Shown one piece after another: positions 37,511 to 38,887 of a DNA stretch of 38,887 bases. Made by a program: the position numbers and the translations under genes. The notes under the pieces are model-generated. The model did not search any database and was not told where the DNA came from. It saw only the letters and a list, made by a program, of their open reading frames with translations. This DNA is from Phormidesmis sp. RL_2_1 (GTDB lineage Bacteria > Cyanobacteriota > Cyanobacteriia > Phormidesmidales > Phormidesmidaceae): NCBI GenBank assembly GCA_012033015.1, contig JAAUPS010000017.1, forward strand, positions 1 through 38,887. The letters are read 5' to 3'. The stretch's first letter is position 1. Every line of letters begins with the position of its first letter.

Positions 37511-38887
37511 ATGCAAACTTCTGAACACCTTATTGTCTATCAAACCTGTTCTGCCAAGGCTTATCAGCGCCTGCGGGAAACGCTTATTCAGCAGGGGCCC
37601 ATGTTTGAAACCGTAGAAACAGATAATTTAGGCGGATTGGCGGCGGGTAGCTTTGTGCTGATGCGCTCTGCCAAACTGGCCGTCCTGCTGACTGCAACAC
37701 CCATAACAGAGCTAACTGCTCCAACTGCTCCAACGTCTCAAAGTCAGCAGCGCCCACGCCAGTGGAGTTCAAATTCCCAAATTCCCCATCAGTCAGCCAA
37801 TGAGCCCCCAGAAAATGATGGCAACCACCTTGTCCACTATCACCATGAGTCGGTCAATAACCGTACCCAAACGACGGTCAGTAACAATCTAGTCAGTAAC
37901 AATCTAGTCAGTAACAATCTAGAAATAGCTGAGCCGCAGCCCTATGACGTAGCAGTAGCGGCTGAGTATCGCGTTGGACTGACATTTGATGAGCAGGCGA
38001 TCGCAGTCTTTATTGACCATACCAAAGACCGCGCCAACCACAGTCCTACGCTCCAGCAAGCCTCCCATAACGAAAAACTCATGGCGCAAGAAGCTTTTGT
38101 ACTCAACTGGTCGAAACGATTAGCCACCTCTCCAGAAGGTGACTCCCAGTCTGGTCAGCTCAAGCTTGACAACCAGTTGCAGCAAAGCCTGCTGCTCGAT
38201 CAAGTGATCACGCGCATTCGCCACAGCCTAGATTTATCAGCCATTTTAGAGACAACCGTTGCTCAAGTTCGAGAATTTCTCGGTGCCGATCGCTTAGTAC
38301 TCTATCAGTTCGACCATTTCAACCAATTTGATGATCAAATTGAGTCCATTGAATCACCCTCCCCTTTTGATCGTCTGACAACGCCAGCCTATCGCTCCGC
38401 TGTTAATTCAACTGCTGCCCATTCGACTCAGGCCCATTCAGCCGTTAATCCAGCCTTTAATTCAGCTAAGACTGGACAGGCTGCCGCCAATTCTATTCTG
38501 GGGCAATGTCTGCACTCAGGGCACGTCACCTATGAGGCACGGGCATCGGCAGATATTTCTTCGGTGCTTCACCTATCAGAGAAAGAATGTTTTGAGCCTT
38601 CCCTGTCTTTGCGTGCTCGCTACTTAATGGGCCGCCCAATTGCTATCAATAATGTTGACCAGCAATATGCGGGAATTACCTGCCTGCTCAATTTTTTACA
38701 GCAGGCCCAGATCAAGTCCAAAATTATTGCACCGATTATCGTTCAAGATGAGCTGTGGGGACTATTAATCGCCCATCAATGCGATGACTATCGCCAGTGG
38801 CAGGCCACAGAGGCCGTTTTCTTACAGCATATTGCAGAGCATTTGGCGGTGGCGATTAGTCAAGCTTCGCATATTATCAAACATGTT
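37511..38887 (+). CDS. cikA: CikA-like sensor kinase, 5' part (runs off the window)
   Basis: 459 codons are open from ATG 37511 to the window end with no stop. An N-terminal alpha/beta domain (about 1-65 and 140-165; QQGPMFETVETDNLG, GSFVLMRSAKLAVLLTA, YDVAVAAEYRVGLTF) is split by a 70-residue Ser/Asn/Gln-rich insert. A GAF domain follows (about 230-455; DQVITRIRHSLDLSAILETT, FLGADRLVLYQF, SKIIAPIIVQDELWGLLIAH). This order and wording resemble CikA, the kinase that resets the KaiC circadian clock. The Cys-His pair used by bilin-binding GAF domains is not visible at its usual place, as in Synechococcus CikA. The kinase and receiver parts lie beyond the window, so other GAF histidine kinases remain possible. 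Confidence 0.6.
   Translation, partial: MQTSEHLIVYQTCSAKAYQRLRETLIQQGPMFETVETDNLGGLAAGSFVLMRSAKLAVLLTATPITELTAPTAPTSQSQQRPRQWSSNSQIPHQSANEPPENDGNHLVHYHHESVNNRTQTTVSNNLVSNNLVSNNLEIAEPQPYDVAVAAEYRVGLTFDEQAIAVFIDHTKDRANHSPTLQQASHNEKLMAQEAFVLNWSKRLATSPEGDSQSGQLKLDNQLQQSLLLDQVITRIRHSLDLSAILETTVAQVREFLGADRLVLYQFDHFNQFDDQIESIESPSPFDRLTTPAYRSAVNSTAAHSTQAHSAVNPAFNSAKTGQAAANSILGQCLHSGHVTYEARASADISSVLHLSEKECFEPSLSLRARYLMGRPIAINNVDQQYAGITCLLNFLQQAQIKSKIIAPIIVQDELWGLLIAHQCDDYRQWQATEAVFLQHIAEHLAVAISQASHIIKHV
37877..37921 (+). repeat. In-frame 15-bp repeat x 3 in the CikA-like gene
   Basis: GTCAGTAACAATCTA three times exactly, encoding VSNNL x 3 in the linker within the N-terminal domain. Confidence 0.95.

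Noticed and set aside
37268-37543. 91-residue minus-strand reading frame
   Set aside because: AT-rich low-complexity composition, no recognisable domain, and it overlaps the start of the CikA-like gene.

Overview
The window is chromosomal DNA from a cyanobacterium. Several things support this: the palindrome GCGATCGC (HIP1) recurs throughout, a plant-type [2Fe-2S] ferredoxin is present, and the plastid/cyanobacterial families Ycf35 and Ycf46 occur. A BvdR-type biliverdin reductase, an SphS-like phosphate-sensor kinase and the start of a CikA-like clock-input kinase point the same way. I cannot place it below phylum. I see no transposase, integrase, phage gene, CRISPR array or rRNA. There is one tRNA, tRNA-Ser(UGA).

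Layout. 1-5.5 kb: histidine kinase; RodZ-like protein, RsuA/RluB pseudouridine synthase, SphS-like kinase and a 58-residue DUF4278 protein, the last four on the minus strand. 5.7-13.7 kb: recJ (minus), then on plus an AI-2E-family permease, Ycf46-type AAA+ ATPase no. 1, an EamA/RhtA exporter, a Crp/Fnr regulator and a TerB-like protein. 13.7-21.6 kb: nadA, a HAD-like protein that lacks its nucleophile, a metallophosphoesterase, tRNA-Ser, comB, bvdR, petF with a long structured leader, and a sugar nucleotidyltransferase. 21.8-24.5 kb (minus): a ribbon-helix-helix/zinc protein with an operator-like palindrome in its promoter, Ycf46 no. 2 and Ycf35. 24.8-32.7 kb (plus): recQ, a GAF-PAS-GGDEF diguanylate cyclase, a YbaK-type tRNA deacylase directly before proS, and a DUF2993 lipid-binding protein. 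32.8-38.9 kb: cobN (minus), then a CikA-like kinase that runs off the end.

Two sequence-wide patterns stand out. First, seven genes (recJ, both ycf46 genes, the EamA exporter, proS, the DUF2993 gene, cobN) carry twelve single-base indels, nearly all one base short in a homopolymer. Each repairs to a full-length protein, so a sequencing artefact is the best reading. Second, most gaps between genes hold a short tandem array (unit 11-26 bp, 2-5 near-perfect copies). In five genes the stop codon lies inside the array. Arrays inside coding regions have units of 12, 15, 27 or 30 bp, always multiples of three, whereas most intergenic units are not.

Functional links that can be argued: YbaK with ProS (trans-editing of mischarged tRNA-Pro); Ycf46, Ycf35 and the RHH protein as a possible autoregulated cluster; several signalling proteins typical of a cyanobacterium responding to phosphate, light or clock and cyclic-di-GMP.
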